A stretch of DNA of 64,000 nucleotides from NCBI RefSeq assembly GCF_021155775.2, contig NC_060234.1:36081026-36145025 (forward strand). The letters run 5' to 3'. Under the pieces are notes generated by a model, which did no database searches, was not told the DNA's origin, and saw only the letters and a program-made list of their open reading frames with translations. The translations under genes were made by a program, and so were the position numbers. This DNA comes from Neodiprion pinetum (lineage: Eukaryota; Arthropoda; Insecta; Hymenoptera; Diprionidae). Shown here one piece after another: positions 1 to 15,300 of this stretch (positions within the stretch are counted from its first letter, which is position 1; each line of letters starts with the position of its first letter).

Positions 1-202
1 TCGAGCCTGTAACAACCCATCGGCAGGATCACGTTACGTTATCTTTTCGTGGACGACGGACCACCTCCCCGATCGAGGCGATTAGGTAAAAGTTACTACT
101 TTCGATTGCGACCACCGCCCGTGTTTCTGCAATTCCATCCAATCGCTAATCGACGGCTCTGATTAAATATAAATAATTACCCCCGCCCTATTTCTGTTAC
201 AG
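1..202 (+). other. Upstream intron end before first coding exon of pigs
   Basis: The stretch ends in a pyrimidine-rich run followed by an AG at 201-202, twelve bases before the start codon at 215. This looks like a splice acceptor, so the stretch is most simply the 3' end of an intron in the 5' UTR. The promoter and the first noncoding exon would then lie outside the window. No coding signal was seen here. An alternative is that this is the 5' UTR itself, with transcription starting nearby; no clear TATA or initiator element supports that. Confidence 0.5.
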
Positions 203-214
203 ATTCAATCCAAC

Positions 215-385
215 ATGTCGGTGCTGCTCGAAGCCCGGCCTTACAGGCCCTTCAAATCATCCGAAGAGTACCTGGTAGCGATGAAAGAAGACTTGGCCGA
301 GTGGCTCAACGCTCTTTACCCCGAGCTCAGAGTCAACTTGGACAATTTTATGGACAGACTGGACACCGGAGTTGCTTTATGCAAG
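215..385 (+). CDS. pigs: pigs coding exon 1 (start of CH domain)
   Basis: The exon begins at the acceptor ending at 202. The ATG at 215 lies in a good context (CAACATG) and is the first in the exon. It encodes residues 1-57, ending ...GVALCK, and stops at an AAG|GTACA donor in phase 0. The sequence holds the first CH helices (DLAEWLNALYP, NFMDRLDTGVALC), which are characteristic of GAS2 proteins. Translation runs on into the intron to a stop near 463, so an unspliced product would lack most of the CH domain. Confidence 0.9.
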
Positions 386-3300
386 GTACAATTCCCTTTC
401 AAGATTCCTTTTGTCGTTGGTAGATACTTTGTTCGAACATCGTGCGAGTCGAAGCACGATTAAAACGAAAAGTGAAATTGGATCGGAGAGAATGAGTCAG
501 AGCCGTGCGAGGAACCGCGAGTTTCTTATCGGAGGTTCGAATCTTTAGGATGACTAGGATGGTGGCGTTTAGTTTGCACGGTGCAAATAGACGAAAAGTA
601 TACCGTCGAGTGTCCGCGACTCGGTAATCTAGTCTAGTCTACGAGTCGTCATCGTCCCGTGCTTCTCGTTTACCTCTAACAAATTACCAGGCATGTTTTA
701 CGGACGGATGTATGCCCGTGAGTTTTGTCCACATGTCTTATTATCTTATTCTCAGATGTAGGTATAACAGTTCGAGATCCGGACGAGTCATCGCGTGCAC
801 AGGATATCGGATACAGTTAACTTACGTGTGTGACATGTGCAGTGCGACGTAATGGGGAAGGGGAGAGAAAGAGAGAAGGACAGGCGGATGGATGTACAGA
901 CGGATGAATTGAAAGGTGGAGAGAAAGATAATAGAAGTGGGAAAGTAAAGGGAGAAAGGATGTCTGTGACGTTCGTCAGCGGAAACTCTGGCCGGTTTGA
1001 AGGTAAACGTGCTCGGAATCATTGATCAAAGAGTCGAGTAATTAACTTCAATAGGACATCGATATACGTAACGACTCTTTTCTCTCCCTCGCCCACGCGA
1101 TACGCGACCGGATACCGAGTCAATGGATTCTAATACAGACATTAAAATCCAATTAAACCGCTTCTTTGCCACCTCTCAACGATCGGTGGCTCACTTTTTT
1201 CTGTCGCACAATCAACGCGGTTGTAAAAAAAACAAACAAAAAAAAAAAACAAGCAATTCCTTGTTGTTTGTTTTGCTTGATACTTGAATCGAAATAATTT
1301 TAGAGATCAAACTTTCAGCAATTAGATTTTTCAGTTATTGTTGCGCTGGGAAAATTTCAAGAGGAAAAAATTTTCGTGACGTCGATCGAAGCGCGGTATT
1401 TCGTAATATTTCAAGAATAAACGCATGTATGCGGAATCGTATCGCGATATTTCCGTATCAGCCACGAACTCGACAAGCATTTTTTACACCTAACCCGATT
1501 TCGATGAGTTGAATTTATTATATTCGCCGATGAAATTTGTCATTCGTTGTTTATTTAGGTTCTGGATGTATTCCTACGCGTCCAAAAAGCATTATTTCTG
1601 GCACATATTCGACACCGAGTTAACAACAATTAGTCGAAGAAAACATCGCGTTTTTCCATCTAAACCACTTTACGTAGAGTAAAATATTCCCGGAACATTG
1701 TATTCGCGTTCACATTCTTCGTTTCACATTGTACTGTGAAAAAGTAGCGGGAAAAAACTGCACGATTTATATTCCATTGAAGGCAATTAATAAGGCATAG
1801 TTGGTAATAACCAAAGGCAAGTAACTTAAAGGCGATAATAATCGCAACGCTTTTCTTGAAATTTCTTTGAGATGTTACATCGGATACGTGAATATGTAGC
1901 AGCAATGCGTCCGTAGCTGCTGATTAGAGTTGAAATTGTGAACCGTGGGATATGCGCAAAGTCCGCGTGCATATAAGACGTCGTGAACGCACGCGTATGC
2001 GCATGCATGCATGCATATTGTGCAGGAATTCATCGGGTCGGGTTTAATCTATGCGGACTTTCTCCACCTTGTAAACTTATCGTCGTAGTCGTCGTCTACC
2101 TACTCTCAATATTTCTGTACCAACGGGAGGTTGAAATTTATAACAAGCCTATGGGGAATTTATGCGGCACGTGCGATACCGAGTGAATACCTCGTACCTC
2201 TCCCGGCTTATCTATTCGCTATTGTATACACCCCTGCAGCTAGGATGGTGGTAATTTTACTAACCCGCTCTCGATCACGTATAATACGTACATGCAACGT
2301 TCCTCTAATTCGTACGGTGTCGTAATATGCGTGTATTACACCTAATATGTGCAGACACGGCTTGTGTGCAGAAGAGAAGATGAAATTATCGTACGCTGGC
2401 AGGCGCGATAGCGCAATTGGTTTGCCTAAAATATTCAATTTAACGTGTTACATGCTTTGTTACGTGACTTTGGCAATATCGCGAGTCTTGCTCTGTGATC
2501 GACAGTGTGAAAGTTTCAGGTCACGGAGTAATCATGCCGTGATAATTAGCTTTGAATGCTCATTATAACTCGGCAGCTTGTAATTATAAAAATTTTCATT
2601 TCTGTTTCTTTTTTTTTTTTTTTATTCTTTTTTTTCTCAATCACAAACTATCAATTTCAGAACAAACCTTTTTTAATGGCTCTCACGTGAATACTTGAAA
2701 TACTAAATCAATACCGAATCCTATTGTATACGTGCACCTTTCAACCGGAAGTGATTTTGCCCCACGGAGAGCAAAGAGCTCGGGACAAGTGAACTTTGGT
2801 CGGTTATTTTTTTTTTTTTTTCTCTTCGAAACGTTTTCTCATCACCGCACTACGAGGAGAATGAGAGAAAGGAGATCAGCTCCGCGAGATGCTTAGGTTA
2901 TATACAAATACTATTACGACTATTTATAGGTACTGACGAGGTTACGGATTCTGCAGGCACTGGAATTTTCTTTTCTTCTTAAAATCGTGCAGAAAACCGC
3001 TTGTAATCGAGAGTTCAGCGCGAGGCCAAAGAACCGCGATATCGTACCCTTACAACGCGTGCGGTAATTTTCCGAAGATCATTCCCCATAGTAAATAATG
3101 GCACAAGGCTAATTTCATCTCCACAAATAATCCAACATTCGTCTGAATCTGTAAAAATGAAGAAAGAGTGATTTAATCGCGGTTGAAACTTGACCGCAAC
3201 GTCCTTACAGGACGCGTTGCGATGTCGTCACGTACGTACATACATACATACGGGGCATTCCATGACATGTTGATCAAGATTTGACGTCGATGTTTCACAT

Positions 3301-6300
3301 TGGCTTTATAAATTTTTTCATAATTTTTCGACCCATCGTATCTGAAGTATGATTGATTAGGTGTAAAAAATTTTTTTCTATTTCACAAGTTTTTTTTTTT
3401 TTTTTTATAAATTTTGCGATTTTTGTCACGTACTTTCATAGAAAAAATTATAAAGCCAATCCGAGACATCGACGTAAAATCTTGATCGAGATGTCACCGA
3501 ATGCCCCGTACATACGTTAATACGTGTGTAATAAATATACACTCGAGCACGGTGAGAATTTCGGATGCGATGCGAAGCCTGGCATCGTGTAGGCCCATAA
3601 AATTAATACGATATATTTGAATTCAAGGTTTGTTCGTCAAGTGTGCGTGAATTTCGGATCGAGATTCACGTACCTACGTATTCGAAGTCAGATCGCGCTG
3701 CACGCGGGTGCATCATCCTGCGCACTGTGTTCACATTTCACATCCTCGATGAGCGAGCCACGGCGCGTGCCTTCGGGGTCCTTCCTGTCGGAAATGACAA
3801 ATACGAACCGCCTCTAGTTGGGCCTTATAAGGCCCCGTGCCTGCGGCCGGGATCCACCTGCTGTGCCTGAGCTCCGGAGCCTTCGGTTTTCGCTGAATGA
3901 ACCCGAGGCCGCCGGTTCAGCGGGTGCTTCGCCGAAGTCGATTCGCCGACGCTGTGGCTGCAATTAGCAGCAATTGACACCGTCTCTCCTCGTTCCCTGG
4001 AATTCAGATTTATGGCTAACGGGCCGGGCGCGAAACCCCGATGCATTGTTCGCCGGACGCCTCTTGGTGGTCCCCGGGCCCCGAGGCCCACGCTCTTGTA
4101 TCGGCTCCCTCGGTAATCGGGCTATAAACTCCTTCACCCACTGTACAAACACCACCGCCACGTGTTCCCTGTGTTACTACTGCCATGCATCTTCCGTTGC
4201 GGCGTTTACAGCCTTTACGGATTACCACGAACCGCTAACTATTTGAGAAAATTTGGAAAATTCGACCTTGATCAATCCTACGAAATTCTCACGAGTTAAA
4301 CGGTACCGAAGGGTTGTGACTTTTTCGTTTTTCTACAACCGTCCACCGCAACGATCATCGATCAAAGATTGTCGTAAGTGTTTTGTAAACACGAAGCGGA
4401 TGGTTTTTAGGAAGATTTTCGCACCGTGTAATTAATCAAAAACTTCTGGTATCGGCAGTATATTATCTATGCTTATAACCTCACGAATCACTTTTATAAT
4501 CGCTGTAAGAATTTCGTTCCAGGCTCGTATAATTGTATACACAACGCGTAGAATAAAAGCATCCCGCAATTCTTGTTTACAAAGCTACGTATCGTTTCAA
4601 TTCTGTATTACTGTAACAATTTTAATCTTCCAAAGGATTGAAGAAGTCGGTGTTTATACTATATACTGTGCGGGATGAACAATCTAGATGATATTTCCGG
4701 GTTCAAGTTTACTCCCTGTGAGAAAATTACGCGTCTGTTTACACGGAGTGCGAGGAACAGCAGCCCCTATTGATAGCCTCGTCGCGTTTGAAACGGGTTG
4801 TTTGTACAGGCGAACGAAGTAAAAGCGATGCGGGTTCGTGGAGACGAGGAGGAGAAAAAGGAATATAAGTAAACGAGGGTCTAATAGATTTTCAGAACAA
4901 TTAGACGAACGATCGTGTCGTCTACGCAACTGCTGAGCGAAAGAGGGGCAGGACTGGGTGGTTCTCCCTTGTCGTCGCCGAGGAATAAAGAAAGCTCCTC
5001 TGCAGTCGCATCGACGGTCTCGACGCGGCGGGAGCTTTGCGCTTGCAGTCTAAAAATGCTGCTGCTGTGGCGGCGGTGCGGCATGAATGAGATAAACACG
5101 TTCGCCCGATGTCTCTCTGTCCGTATTTCCTTTCACCCTGTACGTCTAAATATACCCTACACAAGGTGTTCCCCCGCCGTTTCCCCGTTCTCGCTTCTAA
5201 GGGTGGCACGGTATGGTCGGCTGGAAAAATATCCCAGAAATAGAACAAAATGAAAAACGGCCCCTATACAGGCGGCCTCCCTGCTGTAGTAGTCGTCCTA
5301 ACGACGGAATTTCATTTATTTTTATATTTATAACGCCAACTCCAGCCGCTTTCTAAGGGCTGTTGCTCCTGCTGCTGGAAAGCTGATCTTCCAAGAAACA
5401 CAATCCCTTCCGGAAGATAAGAACAAGAAGAAGAAGAATAATACACCGCTCTGTCTTCTCAATCAATTATCAACCCTGTCCAATTATGTTCTTCTCGAAG
5501 AAATAACTTTTAACGCGATGGGTTGTTGCTTGCTTAAAAGAAAAATAATGAAAAAAAGAAACGCGCCTTCTAAATAAAGACGTTAATCCGATATTGTTTG
5601 AAAATCGACAAGGAATAACCGAAAACCGAGGTCTCGACCTTTTCTAAAGCCGTGTCGAATGTCCGGCTGCATGTTTGAGCCACGCTCACGAATATTATGA
5701 CTACGGAGTACACGGCCTCCCTTTGTTAGGCCCACGGGACCCTGAAAGGTTTTTAGAAATCAATGAATCTTTGTGCGTCGTCGCCGCGAACCGCGGTTCC
5801 TAATCCTAATCCGTTTTAGGGAACGTGCTTTTGCAGCGCCGACTCGCAGATGTACGCGAAAAGGTGTTAATTCTTTCGTCGAGAATGATGAAAAGTCTGC
5901 TGCTTTGATTATACAACTTTTACGCACGGTAAATAAGTGAATTTTTATACAGGTTTCTATTCGTTAGGTTAATTAGCGGCGTATGGATGTACGTACGATT
6001 TGCCACTGCAGCAGCCATCGTTGGTACGATGTGAAATAGTCGCGCGACACTCTCTCTTTTTCGTGACGATAAAAAGCGATAAAGAATAACGACACAAAAT
6101 GTCCATCTTCACATGACAATTAAATGAAAATAAATGTTGAAAAGAATCGAGTCGTGGGTCGTAAATACGGTTAGATAACCGCCAATTAGGATTCCCTGAA
6201 TTAAACTCTCGACGTGTAATAATCATCGTATGAGACGAACTGCACCGCATGCCTCGCAATTAGCAATACATCTTTAATACCGCGCGGTATTTCATTCGAA

Positions 6301-9300
6301 GTGCAGGCTAATTTCAAACGAGAGTGCTTCGGCGGTTCGTCGATTCTCTGCAAGCTTCGTTTCGACAATCGAACCTAACAACAAGCTCATCGTTCGGATC
6401 TTTCTGCTTGTACGAAACCGCTTCGCTTACAGCGCAGCGACGAGGAGGACAATTAAAATCGAAGAACGTGCAGCACACGTTGTCGTGAATTTTAATTAAC
6501 TCTACAAAAAGCATTTTACGACTCGCTTCTTAATCCTCCTGAGCACGTGTGCAGCCCACGAGGCATGGCTTCCGTATACAAGCGAATCTTCCTGAACGCG
6601 GTGTTCTTTCAACAATCTACGATCGCTAATAGACCGATATTCAGAATCGGTGTTGATTTAAAATTAATTCAATCCTCGATGCCGTAAGAGATATTCAATG
6701 ATCCATCGTCATTTAGATCTTGACGATACTTCGAGTTTTACTTTAGCTTTGACCGGTCGTTTCGACCAACGAGGATAACTTTCTGCTCCCCCCTCTCGGT
6801 TAACGGATGTATCAATATACGTTATAATTAGTGTGTATCTAATCTGTGTATACGAAGTTGCGGTCACGCAGTCGCGTTGTAGCGCAGCGGTGGAAAAAAA
6901 GGATATTACACGTACATGCATCATTTTAATTTCAAATTATACCAGATTGCCATTCGGTTTAACCATTGATATAGTCAATTGAGTCGAGTTAGCGTTAAAC
7001 TTTTGGAATCACGGGTGCGGAAAACAGTAACGATGATCTCACTTCGACGTATAAGGAAAACACGAGCGTCGACTCACGTTGCAGTTATGATTTTCTGAGA
7101 AATTGAACAATGTTTCAAGCTATGCTGTCACGAACAACGCCTCGAGGTTCTCCGAATCTCATTTTGCAGTTAATCGATTGTTGCAGCAATTCGTAGCAAA
7201 GTTTCAATTCGAGAAGTTGGCCGGATCTTAATTGTCCGCAGGGTCTCTAATCGTTCAGAAAGTAAACTTTCGTCATTCGAAACGATAAAATTTGCTAATA
7301 AATACTTCACGGAGCTTCTTTCCAGTCTTGCCAAAAAAAAAAAAAAAACAAAAAAAACAACTCAAGCACTACTTGCAATTTTCCTTTCGTAGAATATACG
7401 CGTACGCACTTTGATCCGTGTACGTACTACGTACATAAGTTCGGTACACCTACAGAGTGAATTTCTAATACCTCAAAATTTCTATGTCCTAGTTTTATCG
7501 CAGTTTATTTACAACTGCAAAAGATCTTCGATACTTCGTATAACCTCGAAAACCCGGAGTATTGAGTTTAAAAATGTGCGACCGAAAGGGTTAACGCGCA
7601 TGCGCTAAAATTCGAGAGCAAGAGGAATCGTGTCGCGAGGACGACCAACATTGATAAATTGAGATGACAGGTCGCCGCGATGTATGTAACCAGAAAAATG
7701 TTGGTCACCCTGAAAAAACAACTGCCCTTGTTTTCGAATTTTAGCGCACGCGCATTAAACCGTTCGGTCGTTAGCAATTCGCTCTGTATATAAATCATTG
7801 TTCCAGTCGTGCAGCAGCAGCAGCTGGGCACGGGATTTATCCGTCGATCTATCGATCCAGCGGAACGACAATCGCCCCGTAGTTTTCTTAAACTTTGAAG
7901 TTTATTAAGGCATCTAACAAGCGGAATGCGCGTGCACAAAAGCCGCGTAGCTCTAAGACTTGGCGCACGGCGATTAGACGGACGGGTGATGGAGAAAACG
8001 ACTCCCGTCGAACGTGTCTGGTTTATGCAATGCCTCGTACCCGGCTGACGCCTTGTCATCTCGAACAAAGCCATGCGGCGAACATTTGCGCCTGTCCCTT
8101 TGCTCGCTGCTGCAGCCGAAGGAGCTATCTATTTATAATCACGTTCACGTACGCGCCTACTAAATTATACACGCTGATATGATATACACGCTCAATTTTA
8201 CTCCGCGATCCTTTGAATCTCTATCCATCTCTATCGTCATTCGGATTTTCATTTCCAAGATGCAGGTTTTCTCCTACGAAGGGGTTTGCGGAACGTCTCA
8301 AACTTGATCGAACATCGTCATCGTCACTGAGGCAGGCAGGCAGTCCAGATCTGTTTGTAACAATAATTTGAGATGTGCGTATAACGTATAGTGTAATCGT
8401 TTTCATGAGGTTTAGTTGGTGAAGTGTAGAAGAGATGATATGTCAGAGCCAGGGGGTCACAGGCCACATAATGCGACAGACATCCTGCCTTCGACTCATC
8501 TGCAGCCCATATCACCATATGTGCTCGAGTTTTACGCAGAGGTTATCAACCTGGACTTGGAATTTAAATCGCGGTTCGTCGTCGTGGTCGAAGTGCGATT
8601 CTCCTCTCGGTCCGTTCTCAGCTCTAGCGTATCGAAGAGAAAGATATGAGAAAAAATAAAAATACTCGGTGAAATCGAGCACGGTGTTTTAGATATCTCG
8701 GTAATTGGTTCCCAGGTGCGATTGAGAATCGAGACCGCTTTAAATATAATTCTATCACCCGTACGCGCGCGTGATTGTACATGAATGAGAAGCGGAGCCA
8801 ATTCTTTCACGTTAACTTCGTTAAGGGTTGAAATCCCCAACCGACGACCGGTTCCCGGTACTAAGATCTCGATTATCCCTTGGGAGCAATAACGACGGCT
8901 GCTGTTGCTGCTGCTGCTGCTGCTGCAGCGGAGACCGGATGCTGTCACATATGTATAAATTGTGGTCGTGTGCATTTGAATGCATATTCAACGCCTCGTG
9001 TTATATGTATATGTATATATACATACATACGTACCTAACAGCGGCCCTAAATATCCCCGTGCATTATACTTATGTACATATTATACTTATTTTATAGTAT
9101 AGGCCTCTCTTGTGTCAGCTCGACCACACCGAACCCTAGCACATGTGTCTCTGCTGCCGCAGTCACACGGTGTTGAAACTGTCCTAAAATTGGGCTCACA
9201 ACTCGTTCAACTACGTCTTATAGAAAATATGCACCGTATATTATATGTATACATATAAATCAGAGATTTCCCCCCACGAGCATAAATTGTTTTTATTTCA

Positions 9301-12300
9301 CACGCCTCGAGTGCTGTTGCAAACATCCAGTAGTAGGCACCAGAGCCGATACGGTATAACGCATTGGGTATAGTACAATAAGTAAATTAAATAAATATAA
9401 AAACTTAACCAATCGCGGTCCAGAACACATGACCTTTGTGTCAGCATGCTGCTGTTGCTGCAGACTTTACGGTATGTATATACGTACGATCGAATGGGGT
9501 CGCGATATGCGAACAGAAATATTTTCATACACACTCTGTGTGCATGGGTAGGATCAAAGTTTATTCACCAAATGATAAATACCGATAAATGAATGTACGT
9601 GTTCTTTTTTTTTTTTTTTTCGTTTTCATCGTCAAACGTTAGCAGGCATAATCAAAGTTTAGTCAACCAGTGATAAATATCCAATCAACCACGTAACGAC
9701 GATATTGGATATATTTTGTTTCGTATAAACTTTTGTTCAACCGCTGCATTCTTTTGTTTCGAACGTCTCGTCGGACTTGCGATTGGCTGCGGCACTTTTG
9801 ACGTCACGCGCACACGTCGCGCCATCTTGCGTATCATTTCTGTGTTGAATTCTTTACAGTAATAAATACTCACTTGATCTTATTTCTGATTTATTTCAAT
9901 TGTCTTTGTGTCTGTAAGCTGCGCACCGTTTTTTTTTTTTTTTTTTGTCCATGAAACACGGTTACAGATTCTCTCTGATGTAGTTGAATGAAACTTTACA
10001 TCTCTTCCTGTATTCTAAAAGAATAATTTCGAGACTGCTACGTTGAAACGAAGAATTCTTTTTCACGTGAACAAGAATCCTGTAAGACATCTATCTCCTC
10101 TTCACGATCCTCGAAGACAAGAGGATGAGGACGTGGTAGAAAAAAAAATAAATAAATAAAAAAACAACAACTAACGACCAAACCACCGGGTTCATAGTCC
10201 TTTAAAAGTCAAGCTGCGTACCGTCTATTCAACGAATTATTACACATCGCCAAGATCCACAAATGGCGTGATAATTCTCAACGTTTGCTTTAACAACGTC
10301 TGCGACATTTGGCCGGAATTGTTTTCTTTCATTCGGGGCCAGCATTTGTAACAAAAACTCTTTCTCTTGTCGCTCTCGCGTACAATATATCACTGCAGTT
10401 CAGGCAAACACCTACAAGATTGTGACGAATGAATATTGTCCCGGTGACAGAGGCACGTGTGTCGTCCATGTTGAAACATACATCTGAGATGAAGTGCACG
10501 TGCGGAAAGTATACCTATAACTACGCACGATATACGCAAACGTCTAAGACTGCACAAGAATGAATGCTTAGATAGATACACGTAAAATATACGGAACTAT
10601 TAATTATTTGGTAAGACTTGCAGCAGGCGAGTTGCCGCGTATTTTCATTCAGCAGGCAATCCACCTTTCACTATGGATCTGCTAGAAAAAGATAGACAGG
10701 CAGACACGGTCGTGCAGCCGTCGCTGACATCGGCTTGGTTTGCTTTTGCCTCGTTCGATGCCGGCGTGCAGTCGCAACGCGATGATATTCGTAGGCGAGA
10801 CGAGAGTATGGGAAAGAAAAATTATACCGTAAAATACACTTTGACACTAAGGATCCGCTGTAGGGCAGTGGTTAAAACCGCGAGGCGAGGCTAGGCGATC
10901 GGTCGTCGCATCGCGGCCTCATTCCCAAGTGATATTTCAAGTCAAGACATTACGCGATACCGTAGGAGTATATTTTGTAACTTTTCTAGTTTATGGCCGG
11001 ACGAAAAGAATTCATTACAGTCTCCGCGGGTGTAGTGGAGGAAGAGTGATTATTTATTGTTAATTTAATTTTGTTTCCTTTTTTACTGATTTCAGCATGC
11101 CAACAACGTGCGAAAGTCAGCATCTGACTACGTGGCGAGACGCCAGGCACGGAAATCAATGACTCGCTCGATGACGTCCTCCTTGGCTATGCCAATGAGC
11201 CATTTGAGCGACGTCGCATTTTTGCCAAATGCAAAAGCCGGGACTTTCTTCGCCCGCGATAACGTTTCGAATTTCATATCCTGGTGCAGGAACAGCCTCG
11301 GGATCATCGAGTGCCTTTTGTTCGAAACCGACGATCTGATTATGCGGAAAAACGAACGACACGTTATTCTATGTCTCCTCGAGGTCGCGAGACGCGGTGC
11401 TAAGTTCGGTATGCTCGCTCCTATGCTAGTGCAAATGGAGAGGCAAATTGATCGGGAAATAGCCGCCGAAAACAAGGCTGCTAACGGGGCGAACGGGGCC
11501 AACAACGAGGAGAGCGACGACGACGACTACGAGGAGATGCACGAGGAGCAGCCATGTCTCATCTACGGACCTCAGCCTCAGATCGTAACTAACGACCTGA
11601 AGAGCCTCGACGAGATGGTGAGTCCAACGTTGATGATTGTCTACCGAAGTCACTTCGAGTCCCGGTCGGTCACACTGGGCGGAAGTTCACCCCGAAAGTG
11701 ATTTTTTGCTTGAAAAATGAGTTCCTAAAATCTAAAAAAATATCCGAGTATTGTTTACGGATCGTGGAAAAAAAAAGCTTTCTCGGTTTTCTTAACCAAA
11801 GTTGGTGTTACAAAGTTAAAGAAAGTGTGAAAAATGTCGAAGAACGGCTTTTGTTTCGCACGAAGAATGGCGCCGCAAGGCCCATTTCCATGACCAAGGG
11901 ATTCTGGGAGGAGTTTGAAAAGTTTTTGAGGTGAAATTCACACCAGGTGACCGATTAGGGTTCACGTGATTGTCATCGGCTGCATGGAACCGATCCGGAA
12001 CATTTCCGAATTCGATAATTCCCGATATTCTACCGTAACCTCCTGGAAACTTTACATTTGCCTTTTACGTCTCGAGGGGAATACCGGCCTTATCCAGTTG
12101 GCAAAATCGGAATTAGAATTGACGGTGGCTTTTAAGACTCAGCGATCAGCGCCGGGGTCAAATTGGACGGTAAATCGTGACAGAAGTGTTACGTTAGCGC
12201 CCGCTTCTCTTTCCTGGGAATAATAATTCGCTATGTAGTAAAAGTAGATTAGGTTGAACTGATTAATTGGCACAGGGTACATTACACATATATTGAGTCA

Positions 12301-15300
12301 CGTAGCGACGCCGTCTGTTATAGGTATACACAATACTCGCTAATTGCGAAACGGATTCTTCTCAGGTTTGCTTCGAAGCTTGAAATCAAGACTGCTGCGT
12401 ATTTGCGAAATTCTTCCTCGGTATAGCGAGCAGCCGATTTGCCAATCCGGCTTTTTTCTTTCGCTTCAAACGGTTCTATTATACCGGTGACCGCGAGCAT
12501 TTTATCTACTTATTGAGACGATTGACAAAGATTTCGCCCGATCGAGACTGATCACGAAACGATCGTCTTCGGTCCATTAACGCGGCACGCGAGATAAACA
12601 TTTATCGTGAAGTGACTTTATAAGTTTATGGATATGTTACTGCGATCGGTCGCTGAAACCGTTTGATCGATCAACGCGGGCACGTATCTTATTATTAAAT
12701 TGTCAACGTCACTGTGTGTAATATAATATCATACGTGTACATTATACCTGCAATTACGCTAATTGTTACGTTATCGATATCGATATCGATACCCGACACG
12801 CGTTTATTTGCGAATCGTCAGCCACGCACTTTCGATTCAGCATTTTTTAAACAAAGACAAACTACGAGCCTTATTCAATTTGAAGCTAATATTAAATCGC
12901 GTATCGGTTCAACCGTACAATAACAAGGACTATAATAACAATCTTAACGCCAATCGACAGACTTCAAAAGCACGTATACATATATTGTTAATCTGACAAT
13001 CGGTACGAAAATGGTAACTCGTATGTAGAATTTAGCAGTGACGCAGATCGTTCGAACTTCGACAGTGTTGTTCCTCTAATTACGAAAGGTGCAATTATAA
13101 CGTATTTTCCCGAATTATTCCTGCAAAGGAATTTCAGGCATCTACACCGATACGCTTGAGATAACAAAATTTTCTGACGATGAAACGACGAAGTAAAGAA
13201 TCGTCGGCGACATCAGCAGCAATTCGATCCTCACTCGCTCTCTCGTTATAACCTTGCCAATTTCTGCTCTTTTAACATATTATTATTGAAGAATGTTGGA
13301 ATACTTTAAGGCGGCATAAAAGGGGGCGAGGTTTTTCACCTACACGTGATTCCAGCCGCCATGCGATGTGGCGAATAGCTAACATAAGCAGCCTCGACAC
13401 TGTTGAACTGGATGCATTTACCTTATCCTCCTGAAATGCGCCGTGCCTTTTAATAACGTTTATACTGCCGGTTGTTCGAGATATCCACTGATTTTTTACC
13501 GCGTATTAACGAAGGCACGCTCTCTTTATACATTCTGCGTATGTATGTTTATATTATACGTACGTACCCTACGCACTGCGCGTGCATATAATGCCGTGCA
13601 TACTTTAAATCCCGGCTTTTCACCGCGGGCAGAACTACTTGGACTGCACCAGGCGTTAGGAATGCTGCTGTCTGCCATCGACAAGGAATTATAGTCCTGG
13701 CCTTACAGGATTTTGTATATCTCGTCATCGATCCTTGATTCACGATCCATTTTATTTCTCTTTTGCTCTCTCGGTATCAAATTTTTATCCACAACTCGTC
13801 AATGAGGTTATAAAATTCTTTAAAAATATGCTGCTTTGGTCTCGGGCGATTTTCTTTTCATTTTATTTTACAATACAGTTGAATACAATATGTTTAAAAT
13901 CTTATGTATCCAAAAAAAGAAAAAAAAAAGAAACAGTTGAAGTATGGACACTTTTCTATTTTTAATCTATGGTCAATGTTAATATCAAATTTTGTTTTCT
14001 TTATTATTCTTAATTATATTATATGTATATATATTTACAATACAAATACCGATAACTGATAAATTTTACAAAATGTTAGATCAATCTGCGGCATACTTCA
14101 AAGTGATATCAAATCCGGAAAACAATAGATTGAAAAGATCGTTGTAGACAGATCGCAATTGCCAGATAGTTTATTTTACTGAAAAGGAGAAGGAAAAAAA
14201 AATATCCCGATCCATGCGCGATGGATCGATGATTAAACGAGATAACGTGTTGGACGAATGATAAACGTTGCTGTCAATGCGATGCGATACGAGGTTTGCG
14301 TATGCGACCTGTGGCAGGTAGGCCATCGGTTCTTATATCAACTATGACGTAAACGTTATAATGTCAAATTGGTCGAAGAAAATAAAAATGATCGATGTTT
14401 TTTTTTTTTCAAGTATTTTTTGCAATTCATTACAATAACGGAAGAGTCTACAAAAAGTAGATCTGCGGGAAGATTTTTAACGGTGTACCGTTTCATCCTG
14501 ATCCGCTTATACCGATCGGTCGAAACAGTCGATCCATTGACTGCAGGACTTGTTTGTTATGACCTAAAACCAGCCACGGATCAAAGGTTAAAAAATTGTA
14601 TAAGCGTTCTCAGTTCCTTTCGTGACTTTTAACTTGATCGTCACAGCTAAGCGATTTCTTTTTTTTTTTTTAGAAACAAACTTTTTATTTTTCCGTCTTC
14701 TCTCTTTCTCCCTCTTTCTTCCTTTTCTTCTTCCGTCGTTTAAGTGGTGCAAAAGGAGGAGAAACGCCGCCTTGTTTTTTGATCACCGTTACAAGAGCGT
14801 GAGATAAATATGCATACATACATATATATACATAGGTATGCGTCGGTATGTAGATATATAACGACTATTGTTTGTCGTATACCGAACGTAAACGTCAAAT
14901 GGTTACCGGGTCCGAAAATTCGTCTACTTCCTGTGCGTTATAATTTCGTTGGCGGTGTGACGGAAATATCGTACTTACGTCAGGATGGGAGCTTCGCGGC
15001 CGACTCAGAATCTCTGAAAGCCTTTCTTCGCAAGCGCTGGAAAGCTTCGTATTGATCGGCCTGGTTCACTTCGTGTCAAGTTCAAGGGAACCTGCACGCT
15101 TCGCCAAAATCTGGCCAATTATTTCCGTCGCGTTTTATCGATATTATACGAGCTACGGATGTATTGATTGTGCCGATGTCGATGCGAATCGGAACCGCGC
15201 CTTTCGAGAGACGAGCTTGCATCTCTTCACCTTCTATACTGTAAATAATTTCACGGTTTTTCAGCTGCATTTCTGTAAGAAAATTGTCACCAAAAATAAC

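Larger units (their letters stand above)
386..11095 (+). other. pigs intron 1 (10.7 kb)
   Basis: This is a large first coding intron with a GTACA donor and a TTTCAG acceptor. I see no convincing coding exon in it on either strand; the short open frames are scattered and lack domain signals or flanking splice sites. It contains two foldback elements (3249-3510 and 7579-7770), a CTG/CAG run near 8900-8926, A/T homopolymers and (TA)/(TACA) runs. Large first introns in this position often hold enhancers or alternative promoters, but nothing here identifies one. Confidence 0.7.

Noticed and set aside
10858..10900. A-box-like GGCAGTGGTTAA string
   Set aside because: No B box at the expected distance and no foldable cloverleaf.
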